In this document: positions 20,302 to 32,147 of the stretch, one piece after another
Numbering within the stretch: the stretch's first letter is position 1
Layout: each line of letters opens with the position of its first letter
NCBI GenBank assembly: GCA_019426215.1
Contig: CM033394.1
Span: forward strand, 45,506,423-45,570,422
Reading direction: 5' to 3'
Source of the DNA: Buddleja alternifolia
Taxonomy: Eukaryota > Streptophyta > Magnoliopsida > Lamiales > Scrophulariaceae
Length of the DNA: 64,000 nucleotides
Notes under the pieces: generated by a model
Told to the model about the DNA's origin: nothing
Seen by the model: the letters and a program-made list of their open reading frames with translations, nothing else
Databases searched by the model: none
Translations under genes and position numbers: made by a program

Positions 20302-21503
20302 ATTCAATTTTACTTTTTCGGTTTATTTAATAATTTCAAGCCAACTTATAACAGGCCCAGAAATTAAATGAAAGATACATGGCCCATTGTAAGTTGGAAC
20401 TGCGTTTACTTAATAGTTCGAATTTCCATATAGTGTTGAAGACAGAGTTAAGAAACCATTCTTTTATTTAAAAATCCATTTTTATTTTTATAAAATAACT
20501 TTAGAATGAAAATCTTGTGCTTGAGTAATGATTCAAGAAATTGACTTTAACATATCAAAATTTGACAGGGAGAAAAAGCCATATTCATTTAATTAATTAG
20601 AAATTCCCTTTAATCAAGAAGGAACAGATTTGGACATATTATCCAAATGGTTAGCTCCCTATATCAACCTTTTACATCAAAAGTCAAAGGATTCGGCAGA
20701 TTGGTATGAATTTTTTAAGGATGTAATTTTTTCAGTCAGTATAGCTTATTTCGGAAGTTCAACACTTTCGTCGGAATTAACGATATTTCGGATAGATTGA
20801 GGGGCGTAAACGAATAGACTCGAACTGAGTTGAGCTAAATAAGCTTCTTCGAGTTTATTTTAATTTTTATCGTATTTGGAAAAAGTATTTTGAGAGTAGT
20901 TTGATTTTTTGAATTAGCGTTAATACTGATCGAGCTCAAATTGCTTGATTTTTACATAAACTTTATTATTTTAATCAAACAGGTCGAACTTCAGATCATA
21001 TCGAATAAAAAATAGTGTTCATGTTCGAATTTGTTTAGCAAACGGATCGAACTCAAACAAACTAATTCTATTAATTCTTTTTATCATTTCTTCGAAAATA
21101 TATAATAACTTGATTCATTCTCGGGTCATAATTAAAAGTAGATGATAAAATTAAGAAGACAAGAAGACAACATATATTTGTCCCTTTGTCTCCAATATAT
21201 GGTAACAAGTATTTCATTTCATAACTTCAAAACAAAAATTTGACCCCATATGATATGAAATAGCCCTTTATCAACAAACAATGCACCCACATAACTAAGT
21301 GACAAGCAATGGCCTTTTATGGGGATAAGGTATGGAATTTAGAAAAGAATACTTCAATATTTAATGGAATGCATTAATTAAACAATTCCAAGCTATAAAG
21401 GGGTCCTTTTGAGAATTTTAGCAAGATTTTTTGTAAAGGCACTTTTAGTGTACAATGTAATGCCACGTCTGTGAAATATATATATATAGGTGGAATCTAT
21501 GAT
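20302..21503. other. AT-rich DNA with diverged repeat
   Basis: 20800-21070 holds a block rich in TCGAACT/GAGCT-type motifs that recurs at 41400-41880 and 54540-54960, so it is an old dispersed repeat. No gene recognised. Confidence 0.5.
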
Positions 21504-22221
21504 GCACGGATACTCCTAAAATTCACGAAATGCAGTGCCGGACACTTGGGGGACACGGATACGCATCGGACACGGCTCGGATACGTGTCCGACACGCCAC
21601 ATGGCGTGTCCGGCAATTAAATTCGAAAAAATAAAGGGACACGGGTGTAATAATGGGACACAGGGGTCGGACACGGCTATACCCGTGTCCGACACGTTTA
21701 GGACACGGCGGTGTCTTTTTTAACATTTCCAAATCATTGAGGGGCTGAAATTGTAAATTCTTCCTAATTAAAACAAAAGGGGCGGATGATGATGCCATTT
21801 AGAAAGGCAAAAAGAAAGGTAAAGGTAGAAAGATGATGCTTAGAAATTGTAATGATGATGATGTCCCATTTGATTTAGATAAAGTAGGCAATTAGGCATG
21901 TATTAATTTCTTATGTTGTATTTAAAGGACTTAAATTTAGAAACTTGAATTAGGATATTGAGCGTTTAATTATTATGTTGTTTAAATTTTGTTTAAAAAT
22001 TGTAGGTGTGTCTGAAGTTTGTATTTGTGGAACTTTTAAAAAATTTTAAGTTATTATTTTGTTTCACTTGGTGCATTATTAATGTTTAAATGTTTATGTA
22101 TGTATTATATAATAATATATGCATTATAATATATATTATTAATTATTATACATAGTCGTATCCTTGTCGTGTCGTATCCTAAAATTTTTGAAAATCCGTG
22201 TCCCCGTGTCCGTATCCGTGC
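21504..22221. mobile_element. Non-autonomous DNA element with GCACGGATAC inverted ends
   Basis: 718 bp bounded by the perfect 10-bp inverted pair GCACGGATAC/GTATCCGTGC. The subterminal parts are full of GGACACGG and CGTGTCCG motifs; the middle is AT-rich non-coding. Related, more decayed copies lie at 42011-42472 and 53960-54480. No clean target duplication was found and the superfamily is unresolved. Confidence 0.75.
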
Positions 22222-22440
22222 AACCTAGGGTGTAATGTAGTTTCAATGGGCGGAAAGATAAAGCTTATCAGAACAAAAGCCATTTGCTTTTTTGGTCTGA
22301 TCAGCATCTTTTACTTTATTTTGTTGAAAAACTTCTATGGATACAAAGTGTAACACAATGGATTCACTTGGTATCATAAAGCTTAGAGGAGGTAGAGTGT
22401 TTTTTACCATAATATAACCTGTCCCGAATGCAATAACGAT

Positions 22441-22878
22441 CACTACAACAAAAAATAATATTAGTGACAAAATATGAAGTGATAATACCTAAATTATCGT
22501 TAAATATACATAATGAGTGACAATAATTTTTGCATTGTCACTGCATTAATTATTTTTAATGACAAGAATACTTTTTTGATTTGTCACTAATGAGAAATAG
22601 TGACACATGTTCAATGACAACATAAATATAGTGACAATAATATTTGTTGTCACTAAGTTATAACTAAACATGTACGTAAATTATTAATACTGACAACAAT
22701 GTCCTTGCCATTAATTGTTATGAATGACAACTTATATAAAAATCTTGTCACTATTAAACTTTTAAAAATTATTTTTGAAATAAAACAAAAATTCTTGTCA
22801 CTAAATATATTTATTAGTGATAACTTTGATATTGTCATTTATACATGTTTTTACTAATATATTAAATTTTTTTTAGTG
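22441..22878. mobile_element. CACTA-type (En/Spm) non-autonomous element
   Basis: 438 bp beginning CACTACAACAAAAAATA and ending TTTTTTTTAGTG, the terminal sequence of CACTA transposons. The interior is packed with AGTGACAA / TTGTCACT motifs in both orientations, the kind of subterminal site bound by the transposase. The 3-bp flanks are GAT and AAT, so the target duplication is imperfect. There is no coding capacity. Confidence 0.9.
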
Positions 22879-22880
22879 AA

Positions 22881-23115
22881 TGGATGAACATAAATGTAGC
22901 TAGCAGCCAGTACCTCTCAAGAATATCCAGATTTTGAAGATATAAAGCAATATGTGATCCTATCTTAATGTGATTTGAATGAGCAATATGTGTGGATGGA
23001 GATGGGAAGTCAAATATTTTAGCACTTGTGGTTGTGGATGGAGATGGGAACTCAAAAAATTTTAACTCTTGTAGTTGGATATTATATAGTTTGATTGATA
23101 ATCAATGTGGAAATC
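22881..23115. repeat. Short tandem duplication before copia element 2
   Basis: GTGGATGGAGATGGGAA followed by a TCAAA-rich stretch occurs twice (near 22993 and 23035), a local duplication of about 42 bp. Nothing else was recognised. Confidence 0.6.
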
Positions 23116-23604
23116 TGTTGAGTGAGGTAGTTATATAGCTGGTTAACAAGGTTTGGTAATCCATGCAGAAGGATGAAGGTTGATAATTGAAATCAATGGC
23201 GAGTATACCATGAAGATTGGCAGCTGAAATGGATGGCCAAGATCGCACCAATCAGAAAGGGAAGCTGGATTATTGTTGTAACTAATTTTTCAATTAGGAA
23301 GCAAGTGGAGCTGAAGTTGGTTGTTAGATATAAACAATGTATATAGGCAGTTATGTGTATGTATATGTAGAGCAGTTTTATATATATATATAGAATGTAG
23401 CTGGGAAAAATCACTTGTACTTGTAACTCAAATTCTCTCCTGAAAATAGTGAATTCTTGGAGTGTGCCAAAGTGGATGTAGAACATCACATTGATGATTC
23501 AAACCACTATAAATCCTTGAGCAATTTTCGTTTTGTTTTCTCATATATTGTGTGTGATTATATTCAAAGATTAGAATCGATATACAAACTTAGATTTCAT
23601 AACA
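23116..23604 (+). repeat. Copia element 2, 5' LTR
   Basis: 489-bp LTR, TG...CA, matching 28299-28790 closely. It contains a TATA-rich tract near 23375-23395 that could be the element promoter. Confidence 0.95.
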
Positions 23605-23634
23605 ATTGGTGCGGTGAACGTGGATCAAGAAGCT

Positions 23635-24451
23635 ATGGGATCTGCCAAGTTTGAAGTGGAGAGATTCACTAGATTAAACGATTTTGGTCTATGGAGGTTG
23701 AAGATGAAAGCACTCTTGGTTCAACAAGGGTTAGCTGGAGTAATAGAAGGGGAAAAAGGACTCTCTAAAAAATTATCTCATCAAGACAAGAAAGACATTC
23801 TTGAGAAGGCACACAGTGCAATAATTCTGAGTTTAGGAGATAAAGTATTGAGGAAAGTGTCGAAGGAGAAGACTGCTCCTGGTATATGGACAAAACTGGA
23901 AACTCTATACATGACTAAATCCCTGATAAACAGATTATATCTTAAACAAGCTCTATAGTCATTCAAAATGCAAGAAGATAAATCTGTAAATGAGCAGATG
24001 GATAAATTCAATAAATTGATTCTGGATTTGGAAAACATTGAAGTCCTGATTGGTGATGAAGATCAGGCTCTGCTGTTGTTAAGCTCTTTGCCTAAAAGCT
24101 ATTCAAATTTCAAGGATACATTACTCTATGGAAGAGAATCCTTGACTTTGGATGAGGTTCAAGCTGCTTTAAACTCAAAGGAGCTGAACAATAAGAATGA
24201 AGAAAAGAGTTACTTCACAAACTGAGGGTTTAAGTGTTAGAGGGAGATCTGAAACAAGAGAATCCCACAAGAAACAAAAGGGGAGATCAAAATCAAGAAC
24301 AAAAATTAAGTGTTATCATTGTCATAAGGAAGGACACATCAAGAGGTTGTGTCCAGAGAGACACAGGCCAAGTTCAGATTTCAAGAAAGAACAAAGAGAG
24401 CAGGTTGGCATTGCAGTAGCAAGTGATGGATATGAATCAGCAGATGTGTAG
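23635..24451 (+). pseudogene. Copia element 2 gag, broken
   Basis: The frame begins at ATG 23635 and codes a UBN2-type gag (F-x-V-x-R-F-T-R-L-N-D-F-G-L-W near the N-terminus, L-L-L-S-S-L-P-K-S-Y in the middle). It is broken by TAG at 23956-23958 and a frameshift near 24200. The zinc knuckle C-Y-H-C-H-K-E-G-H-I-K-R-L-C lies at about 24312-24353, and the frame ends at TAG 24449-24451. Gag packages the element RNA into particles. Confidence 0.9.
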
Positions 24452-25415
24452 ATGGTTTCAAAAATAAACTCTGAAAGAGAGCGGATACTTGATTAAGGTT
24501 GCACTTTCCATATGACTCCCAAAAAAGCTTGGTTTGATAATTTCAGTCAAATAGATGGGGGAACAGTTCTCTTGGGAAACAATAAACCATGTATAGTGCA
24601 AGGTATTAGATCAATTAGAATCAAAATGCATAATGTTGAAGAAATGATACTCAAGGATGTAAGGTTCATTCCAGAACTGAAGGGAAATTTAATATCTCTT
24701 GGAATGCTTGATGAATTGGGATATTCAATCAAGATTGAAACTAGAATGATGAAGATCTTAAAGGGCTCTCTTGTATTGATGAAAGGAGTAAGGAAAAATG
24801 GGATTTACTCCCTTTTTGGAAATACAGTGATTGGATCAGTGGCCAATGTGACAGAAAATTCAATGGATAAAGGCTCTATATGGCATCAAAGGTTTGGTCA
24901 TGTTAGTGAAAGAGGCTTAATTGAGTTGTCTAAACAAGGTCTTTTATCTGGAGACAACAAGAACATTGAATTTTCTGAGACTTGCATATATGGTAAAGCA
25001 TGTAAGGTAAAATTTGGTGTTGGCCATAGAAACACAAAGGGTGCACTGGATTACATTCACTTAGATTTGTGGGGGCCCTTAAAGATTGCATCTCATGCTA
25101 GAGGCAGGTATTTTCTATCCTTAATTGATGATTTCTCTAGAAAAGTATGGATTTACATTCTTAAACATAAGAGTGAGGCTTTTGAAAGGTTCAAACAGTG
25201 GAACTCTTATTGAAAATCAAACTGGAAGAAAAATAAAAAGATATAGAACTGATAATGGTCTTGAATTCTGTCCAAAAGAATTTGATGATTTCTGTGTGAA
25301 AGAAGGTATAGCAAGACATAAGACTGTTGCAGGAAACCCACAACAAAATGGTTTAGCTGAAAGATTTAGCAGAACCTTACTTGAAAGAACAAGGTGCATG
25401 GAGGGATGGCAATGG
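24452..25415 (+). pseudogene. Copia element 2 protease and integrase core, broken
   Basis: The protease active site is hit directly: the frame reads L-D, then TAA (24494-24496) where the serine of D-S-G should be, then G-C-T-F-H-M-T-P. The integrase zinc region (H-Q-R-F-G-H ... C-I-Y-G-K-A-C) and the first catalytic aspartate (H-L-D-L-W-G-P) follow to about 25210. A frameshift then leads into a second frame with the catalytic D (R-T-D-N-G-L-E-F) and E (Q-Q-N-G-L-A-E-R). The nested element enters at 25400. Confidence 0.9.
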
Positions 25416-26030
25416 GACCGGGTCTAACGAGTACCCGTCCCTAATGGGACGGGAATGAGTCCAAAAAAAAAGGGACCGAGTCCGGGTTCGAGTATCGAAA
25501 TTCAAGACCCAGTCGGGTCCGGGATGGGAAACGAGTCCAGTCGATACCTGTCCCGGACCTGGACCGGTCCCGATAGTATAATATATATTTTTTAATTTTA
25601 TATATATAATAATATTTATATCAACCAAACCCTAATACCTTATTCTCTATTGCTCTCACCATTTCTCTCACCTGGTATCAAGCAAGCATTTTCCTAAAAA
25701 AAAATGCAGAAGAAGAAGAAGAAGAGCGGGTGGGGTGGGAAGTGGATCTGAAGATGATGAACAAGAAGTAACAGGGGGTGAGGAGAAGAAGAAGAAATTG
25801 CAGGGGGGAAGAAGAAGAAGAAAAAAAAAAAAAGGAAGAAGAAGCAGTAGGGGGGAAGAAGAAAAAGAAAAAGGAAAAAGAAGCAGCAGAGGGAAGAAGA
25901 AGAAAAAAATAAAATCAGTCGGGTCCGGGTAATGACCGAGTCCGGGATGGGTCCGGGTCTGATATTTTTTTAACAAGAAGGGTCCTGAGTAATGCCCTTC
26001 ATGTCCCATTCCCGTCCCGTTGCCATCCCT
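25400..26030. mobile_element. hAT-like non-autonomous element nested in integrase
   Basis: 631 bp with inverted ends GGAGGGATGGCAATGGGAC / GTCCCGTTGCCATCCCT and subterminal GGGTCCGGG-type repeats. The 8-bp flanks AGGTGCAT and GGGTGCAT (7/8) are the target duplication, and integrase coding continues on both sides. The interior is a GAA/AAG-rich purine tract (25705-25915) preceded by a pyrimidine-rich stretch. No transposase. Confidence 0.9.
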
Positions 26031-27179
26031 GGGTGCATACTCATAAGTGCTAAACTTCCTAAGGTGTTCTGAGCTGAGACAGTGAGTACTGCTACATATC
26101 TCATTAATAGATGCCCATCCACAGCACTAAACTTTAAGACACCAGAGGAGATTTGGTCTGGAAAACCACCTGACTATTCAAGACTTAAGGTGTTTGGATG
26201 CCTGGCTTATGCTCACATAAAACAAGACAAGTTGGAGCCCAGTGCACTTAAGTGTATCTTTATAGGGTATCCAGATGGTGTTAAAAGGTATAGGCTTTGG
26301 TGTCTAGAACCTAGATTTAAAAGGTGTATAACAAGCAGAGATGTGGTGTTTAAAGAGAACAAGATGGGAAACCTATTAGAGAAGGATGATGAAGTAAACA
26401 CAGAAGTGGAAAAGGCTAACTCTGAATATCAAAAGGATGTTCATATTAAGGTGGAGACTAACCAAGCTCCAGATAATCAGTTATATGATGAAGGTTTGAA
26501 TTAAGAAGATGAAAATGATCATGATGAAGAAGATGAGTTTAGAAGATATAATCTCATAAGGGATAGAGAAAGAATGACAACAAAAGCTCCAAACAGATAT
26601 GGCTATGCAGATATTATGGCTTATGCTTTTGCAGCTGCTGAAGAGATGAGTTCAGAGGATCCTAGTTCATTTAATGAAGTAATGAACAGCAAAGAAAGGG
26701 ATAAATGGATTCAAGCTATGCAGAAGGAAATGAATTCTCTATACAAGAATAATACTTGGAGACTAGTTGAAAAACCTGAAAATCAAAAGACAGTAAGTTG
26801 TAAGTGGATATTTAAAAAGAATGAAAAAACCAGTGGGAAAGAGAAAGTTAGATACAAATCCAGGTTAGTGGCTAGGGGATTTACACAAAGGGAGGGGATT
26901 GATTACAATGAAGTTTTCTCTCCTGTTGTAAAGCAAAGATCTATCAGACTGATATTGGCTCTTGTAACAAAGCTTGACATGGAACTTGAACAACTTGATG
27001 TAAAAACTGCACTCTTGTATGGAGAGCTTGAAGAAACTATATTCATGAAACAACCAAAGGGTTTTAAGGAAAAGGGACAAGAGAATAAAGTTTGTCTATT
27101 GCAAAGGTCCTTGTATGGGTTAAAACAGTCACCAAGGCAGTGGAATAAAAGATTTGATACCTTTATGATAAAAACATGA
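26031..27179 (+). pseudogene. Copia element 2 integrase C-terminus and RT start, broken
   Basis: It resumes after the nested element with the integrase C-terminal motif (P-E-E-I-W-S-G-K-P-P and L-K-V-F-G-C-L-A-Y), runs to TAA 26502-26504, then continues in the same frame with the RT fingers (W-I-F-K-K-N-E, Y-K-S-R-L-V-A-R-G-F, Y-G-L-K-Q-S-P-R-Q-W) to TGA 27177-27179, where the frame shifts. Confidence 0.9.
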
Positions 27180-27237
27180 TTTCTGTAGAAGCAAGTATGA
27201 CCCCTGTGTATATTTTAAGAATTGCACTAAGGATAAG

Positions 27238-28239
27238 GTGATCTACTTATTGTTATATGTAGATGACATTTTGATTGCTTGTAAAGATCACAAGCAGATT
27301 CAGCAGTTGAAGATAGCCTTGAATAATGAGTTTGATATGAAGGATCTTGGACCAGCTAGGAAAATACTTGGAATGGAAATAATAAAGGATGGACAAGCTG
27401 GAATTCTTCATTTAACTCAGAAAGATTATCTGACAAAAGTCCTAACTAAGTTTGAAATGGCTAATGCAAAGTCATCCATAGCACCATTAGCTGCACACTT
27501 CAAACTTAGTGAAAGGAAGGAAGACATGGATGAAGAGGAAAAAGCATACATGGAAAAAGTTCCTTATGCAAATGTTGTTGGATCCTTGATGTATGTCATG
27601 GTTTGTACCAGGCCTGATTTAGCATACAGTAAAAGCATGGTGAGCAGATTTATGTCAAATCCTTGCAAGGATCATTGGCTTGCTCTGAAATGGATACTGA
27701 GGTATGTTGTGGGCACAAGGGACAAAAGTCTTGTGTTTGACAGAAATAAAGAAGGTTTGATACAAGAGGAAGCAATCACTGGTTTTGTGGATTCAGATTA
27801 TGCTGGATGTCTTGATATTAGGAAGTCTTTAACAGGTTTTGTCTTTACAATTTTTGGAACTGCAGTGAGTTGGAAAGCAAGCTTACAGAAGGTCACACCT
27901 TTGTCTTTAACAGAAGCTGAGTATATGGCTTTGACTGAGGCAGTAAAAGAAGCATTGTGGTTACTTGGATTTGTGAAGGAGTTAAGGATTGATCAAAGTA
28001 AGATTTCAGTATTTTGTGACAATCAAGGTGCAGTCCAATTATCTAAGAATAATATGCATCATGAGAGGACTAAACACATTGATGTTAAGCTACATTTTAT
28101 CAGAGATGTAGTGACAGAAGGTTCTGTGATTGTAAGGAAGATTGGAACTGAGGAAAATCTAGCAGACATGATAACTAAACCTTTGCCAAGCAGTAAGTTT
28201 GAATACTGTTTGGCATTGATTAATGTTTTAAATTGTTAA
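27238..28239 (+). pseudogene. Copia element 2 RT palm and RNase H, open frame
   Basis: 333 codons are open: the catalytic L-Y-V-D-D-I-L-I-A box near residue 8, C-T-R-P-D-L-A-Y in the middle, RNase H with T-E-A-E-Y-M-A-L and F-C-D-N-Q-G-A, and an ending A-D-M-I-T-K-P-L-P. This is the best-preserved part of the element, but it is severed from the upstream RT by a frameshift near 27175. The Tnt1-like K-H-I-D-V-x-x-H-F-I-R-D segment places it in the Tork lineage (inference). Confidence 0.92.
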
Positions 28240-28298
28240 GCCTCAAGGTGGAGACTTGTGGCACTGCTCCAGGAAGCTATAGAACTAAGGTGGAGATT

Positions 28299-28790
28299 TG
28301 TTGAGTGAGGTAGTTATATAGCTGGTTAACAAGGTTTGGTAATCCATGCAGAAGGATGAAGGTTGACAATTGAAATCAATGGTGAGGATACCATGAAGAT
28401 TGGCAACTGAAATGGATGGCCAAGATCGCACCAATCAGAGAGGGAAGCTGGATTATTGTTGTAACTAATTTTTCATTTATTAAGCAAGTGGAGCTGAAGA
28501 TTGGTTGTTAGATATAAACCGTGTATATAGGCAGTTATGTGTATGTATATGTAGAGCAATTTTATGCATATATATATAGAATGTAGCTGGGAAAAATCAC
28601 TTGTACTTGTAACTCAAATTCTCTCCTGAAAATAGTGAATTCTTGGAGTGTGCCAAAGTGGATGTAGAACATCACATTGATGATTCGAACCACTATAAAT
28701 CCTTGAGCAATTTTCATTTTGTTTTCACATATATTGTGTGTGATTATATTCAAAGATTAGAATCGATATACAAACTTAGATTTCATAACA
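28299..28790 (+). repeat. Copia element 2, 3' LTR
   Basis: 492-bp LTR directly after the polypurine tract. It carries the same TG...CA ends as the 5' copy. Confidence 0.95.
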
Positions 28791-29179
28791 TCAAATTTAG
28801 TTTGGCCTATTTTGTGATGCAAAGTCAGACTGAATAGAATTTATAGAAATTTGACATAGGGCTTGTGTAATTTAGAATGGATAGACGGATTAAAAGGAAT
28901 AGTCGAGACACAAGTGCTAGACTCGATTTTGTTTAGACGATATTGCCCCGTACACGATGCTTACAGAATATGGCAATCGTCTAGATACAATGATTTGTTT
29001 ATCATGATAGTACCACTACAGATCCCAAGAATCAGATAACATACTTTTATTTTGAACTCTCCTTTGGATGAAGGACTCGAAGACACGAAATTGTGAAGGG
29101 TGTAATTTTTGTATTGAGTTTGAAATGAGGGGGCTTATTTATAGAGTTGGATGTATCCAATAGCCATTAGACACATCCA

Positions 29180-29358
29180 ACCTGAAGGGTTGGCGTAGTG
29201 GCTTGTCCACCACTACGCTCCTGAGTAAGGAGCGTGTTCGACTCCCCCCAGTGACAAATCCCCTCAGGCCAGCGGTAGGCTCAGTACGGTGAAGCGGGAT
29301 TAGTCCCATACCCAATGTGATGTGGGAAAACCCGTGGAAAACCAAAAAAAAAAAAAGT
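29180..29358 (+). mobile_element. tRNA-derived SINE (family S2), copy 1
   Basis: A box TGGCGTAGTGG (29191-29201), B box GTTCGACTCCC (29236-29246), a GGGATTAGTC block and a 13-A tail. The flanking 15-bp duplication CATTAGACACATCCA / CATCAGACACATCCA (29165-29179 and 29359-29373) has one mismatch. It is homologous to 55365-55554. Confidence 0.9.
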
Positions 29359-29373
29359 CATCAGACACATCCA

Positions 29374-29949
29374 TTGTAATGAACATGTATAGTTGTGGAT
29401 GAGATCGATTGATCAAAATCCGTTAACTCGATTAATTTCTCATTCATCCCTAAAACGAATTTGAGTAATTAAATTCAAATCAATTTTTCCAACATAATTT
29501 ACTATTTTACTTATTTATGCTTCAATTTAATTTGTGTACAGCTTAAGGTTCTATTTTGTTAGGTATTGGAAAGATTAGAATAAGTGATCTTATATAACAT
29601 TGGGGATGGCGGAAAAACTCACACTATAAGAAAAAAATTAGGGTTTTGCCGCCGAACATTATGATAAATATAAAAATACTAATATCTCAAATTAAGACCT
29701 TCCTAGTGTCTAAATACATAAATTAAAGAATAGTAGAATACTTAGCTTGTAATTGTAACTTCTTCGAGTCACATTGGTGATTGACCGAAAGATGTTTCTT
29801 AAACTTATTTATAGAACGCATCATTCTTTTTAGAGTTCATAATTGATTAATTTCAACTTTAGAAAGAAAGGATGGAGAAGTGTTTTGTGTGACCTCAATA
29901 ATCTACATAGCACTATATCATAAACTAAGCAAAAATAAATACATACATA
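29374..29949. other. AT-rich intergenic DNA
   Basis: No gene, RNA or transposon end recognised. Confidence 0.4.
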
Positions 29950-30134
29950 CAGGGGACGGAGACAGACCCAATGGGAGGCTGGTGGGGCACCTGCCCCTCA
30001 TCAACTTTGAGGGAAAAAAAATTGCCTCTATAAACTTTTGATATTTAAAACTTAGCCCCTCAAAATTTAAAAATATCAAGTTTAATTTTTTCTTTTTTTT
30101 TTCTTTTTTTTGTATTCGCCTAATTCCATCCCTG
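29950..30134. mobile_element. hAT-like MITE (CAGGGACGGA family), copy 1
   Basis: 185 bp starting CAGGGGACGGAGACAG and ending TTCCATCCCTG. It shares GCCCCTC- and TCAAACTTT-type internal blocks and a T-rich right half with the copy that forms the BIG GRAIN 1-like intron (32470-32645). Confidence 0.8.
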
Positions 30135-32060
30135 TATCAATGTTATATATATATATATATATATATGTATGAATATGTGCACATAATGCATAAGTTAGTG
30201 ATATCTAAAATTTATCATGCATTTAGATTTGATTGAGGTATACCTAGTGGAGAACAACCATTAAAAGACCCCCACCCACTCACCGCATTCTATTGGACTC
30301 TTTGGGCAAGATTATGGAGACAATTCTGAATCATGCCCCTTCTTGTCTCAGCACTAAACTTATAGTAGGTCCATACCATACATATCCACTTAGGCATGGT
30401 CCATTTGTACCAATTTTGGCTCAATTGAGAACAAAGAAAATCTTGATAAGTCTTGTTTGGGATCCTCTATTGCCAGTTATGTTCAATTAACTGACAAGAA
30501 ATCTCTAAACTATTATCTTTTTCTTGTGAAGTCCATTGTGTGAAAAGGGTTCTTAGACATGCGTAGGAGATGGGACTCAAGGGAAAACAATGTCCATGGA
30601 ACATAACTTTAAAATGCATGGTGCGCAGGAAAAGAAAGCAACCAAACAAGATAAGAATTGGGCAGGGAAGAGACATAATTACACCACGATGACAAGTGTG
30701 AGGCACCCATTGGTTGATTTTAAGTGACATAGGCTGAGTTGCGATTGCACAGACTTCTCTCAAGAAAGTTTTCTACTTACACAAGTGTTCAAGCCAGACA
30801 CTTTGCTTAAGCGACAACAGACTCCTCTCAGGCGATCAGACCAACCTCTTTAAGCTAAGCTTTACTATGATTACAACCATTTGTGTATGAATTCTACGAA
30901 AATCTCATCACATAAATAATTGCACTTATATAGAACTATATATATGCATTTTGGGAGTTTCTAAGACTAAATTGATGGGCCAAACTGCATGTGGCCTAAT
31001 TGAGAAATGGATCGTTACAATCTTGGATGTGGGCTTTTGTTGGATCTTAGATGTGTAGCATATGGAGTTACTTGGTTATTTCATCCACATCTTGTCATTT
31101 TTGCCAGCTTATGATCAAAAGCTAATTTTGTCTCCCTTTTTTTTTTTTTTAAATAAATCTAATTTGTCTCTTAATAGCATTACCAAAAGTGCGACTTCTG
31201 TTGAAGATGGTGATGGGTTGTGTATATGAAAGAGCGCTTTTGACACAATAACCAAAAAGCTGGTGATAGAAAAAAGTAGCCTCCAAATTGCATTGCAGGG
31301 ATTGAAATGTAATGTGATAAAACGTTAATAAATATGTAGAGATTTTCAATATTGTATATGCATGCATGCTATGATCTTGAATCTCAACTTGCATCAATGA
31401 ACCAGCTTCTGAGCAAAATTGTCTTGATTATTAATTTTCTACATTTTATTGTTAATATATTTACATGCGACAGAATTATTTTTAAAAAAAAAAACTAGAA
31501 AAATGTAGAGATGTGGTAATTGCATACAATTGGAATAATTCTATACATTTAAAAGAGATAGTCTAATGATATTATAAAAGCCCCCTTCAATTAACTAATA
31601 AAAAAACTGAAATTATATTGAAAGGCTAAAGTGATTAAGATCAAGTTAAGTGTTCTTCTTAATTATCCTTCTTTTTATTCATCCACATGCAAATTAAAAA
31701 GGACAAAAGTACATTTATATTTTCAACACTAATACGTAAAGAACAAATTAATCAGAAAATTAGTTCCAAACTAGAAAAGTCAAATCCAAAAAACTTAAAA
31801 AAATAAGGCTCAACTTTAGTAATTTACATCCATTGATCATTCACCAACCAAAAAGCAAAATACACATGTAGTCAAAGATATTATACTCTCCTCATTTGTC
31901 ACTCTTACTAATTATATTTGAATTCAATCAAATCTGATTATATTATCTCTGGACAATTGTCAACTATATACTCGGGGTTGCTTTTGATAATATCGATCCA
32001 CCCAATCCAATTAAAATATGTAACTGAGAATTCGCTCTACTCTCTACAAGCTCACAAGAC
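30135..32060. other. Intergenic DNA upstream of the BIG GRAIN 1-like gene
   Basis: Contains a (TA)n tract at 30145-30168 and otherwise unassigned sequence. The patch 30240-30900 is less AT-rich, but no exon could be supported on either strand. Confidence 0.4.
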
Positions 32061-32068
32061 TTTCTTAT

Positions 32069-32076
32069 TATAAATA
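32069..32076 (+). promoter_or_regulatory. TATA box of the BIG GRAIN 1-like gene
   Basis: TATAAATA lies 72 bp before the ATG, giving an expected start site near 32100 and a leader of about 45-50 nt. Confidence 0.65.
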
Positions 32077-32147
32077 CACAATACATATATCCTAAACTTC
32101 CAAAACATCTTAAATATTCCATTTCCGAAAATTGTCAAACTATTCCC

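Larger units (their letters stand above)
23116..28790 (+). mobile_element. Ty1/copia LTR retrotransposon (Tork/Tnt1-like) with nested insertion
   Basis: LTRs at 23116-23604 and 28299-28790 (TGTTGAG...TCATAACA) differ at about 3% of positions by hand count. Order on the + strand: gag, protease, integrase, RT, RNase H. A TGG-starting primer site (TGGTGCGGTGAACG) lies at 23607-23620 and a polypurine tract (AAGGTGGAGATT) ends at 28298. Integrase is split by a 631-bp hAT-like element. The 5-bp flanks are AAATC and TCAAA, so there is no target duplication. That suggests recombination between elements or later rearrangement. Confidence 0.95.

Noticed and set aside
22243..22470. Possible small membrane protein on the - strand
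   Set aside because: The frame ends inside the CACTA element terminus and has no recognisable domain or exon context.
25668..26009. Open frames in the GAA-rich tract
   Set aside because: Low-complexity sequence is open on both strands; it belongs to the nested hAT-like element.
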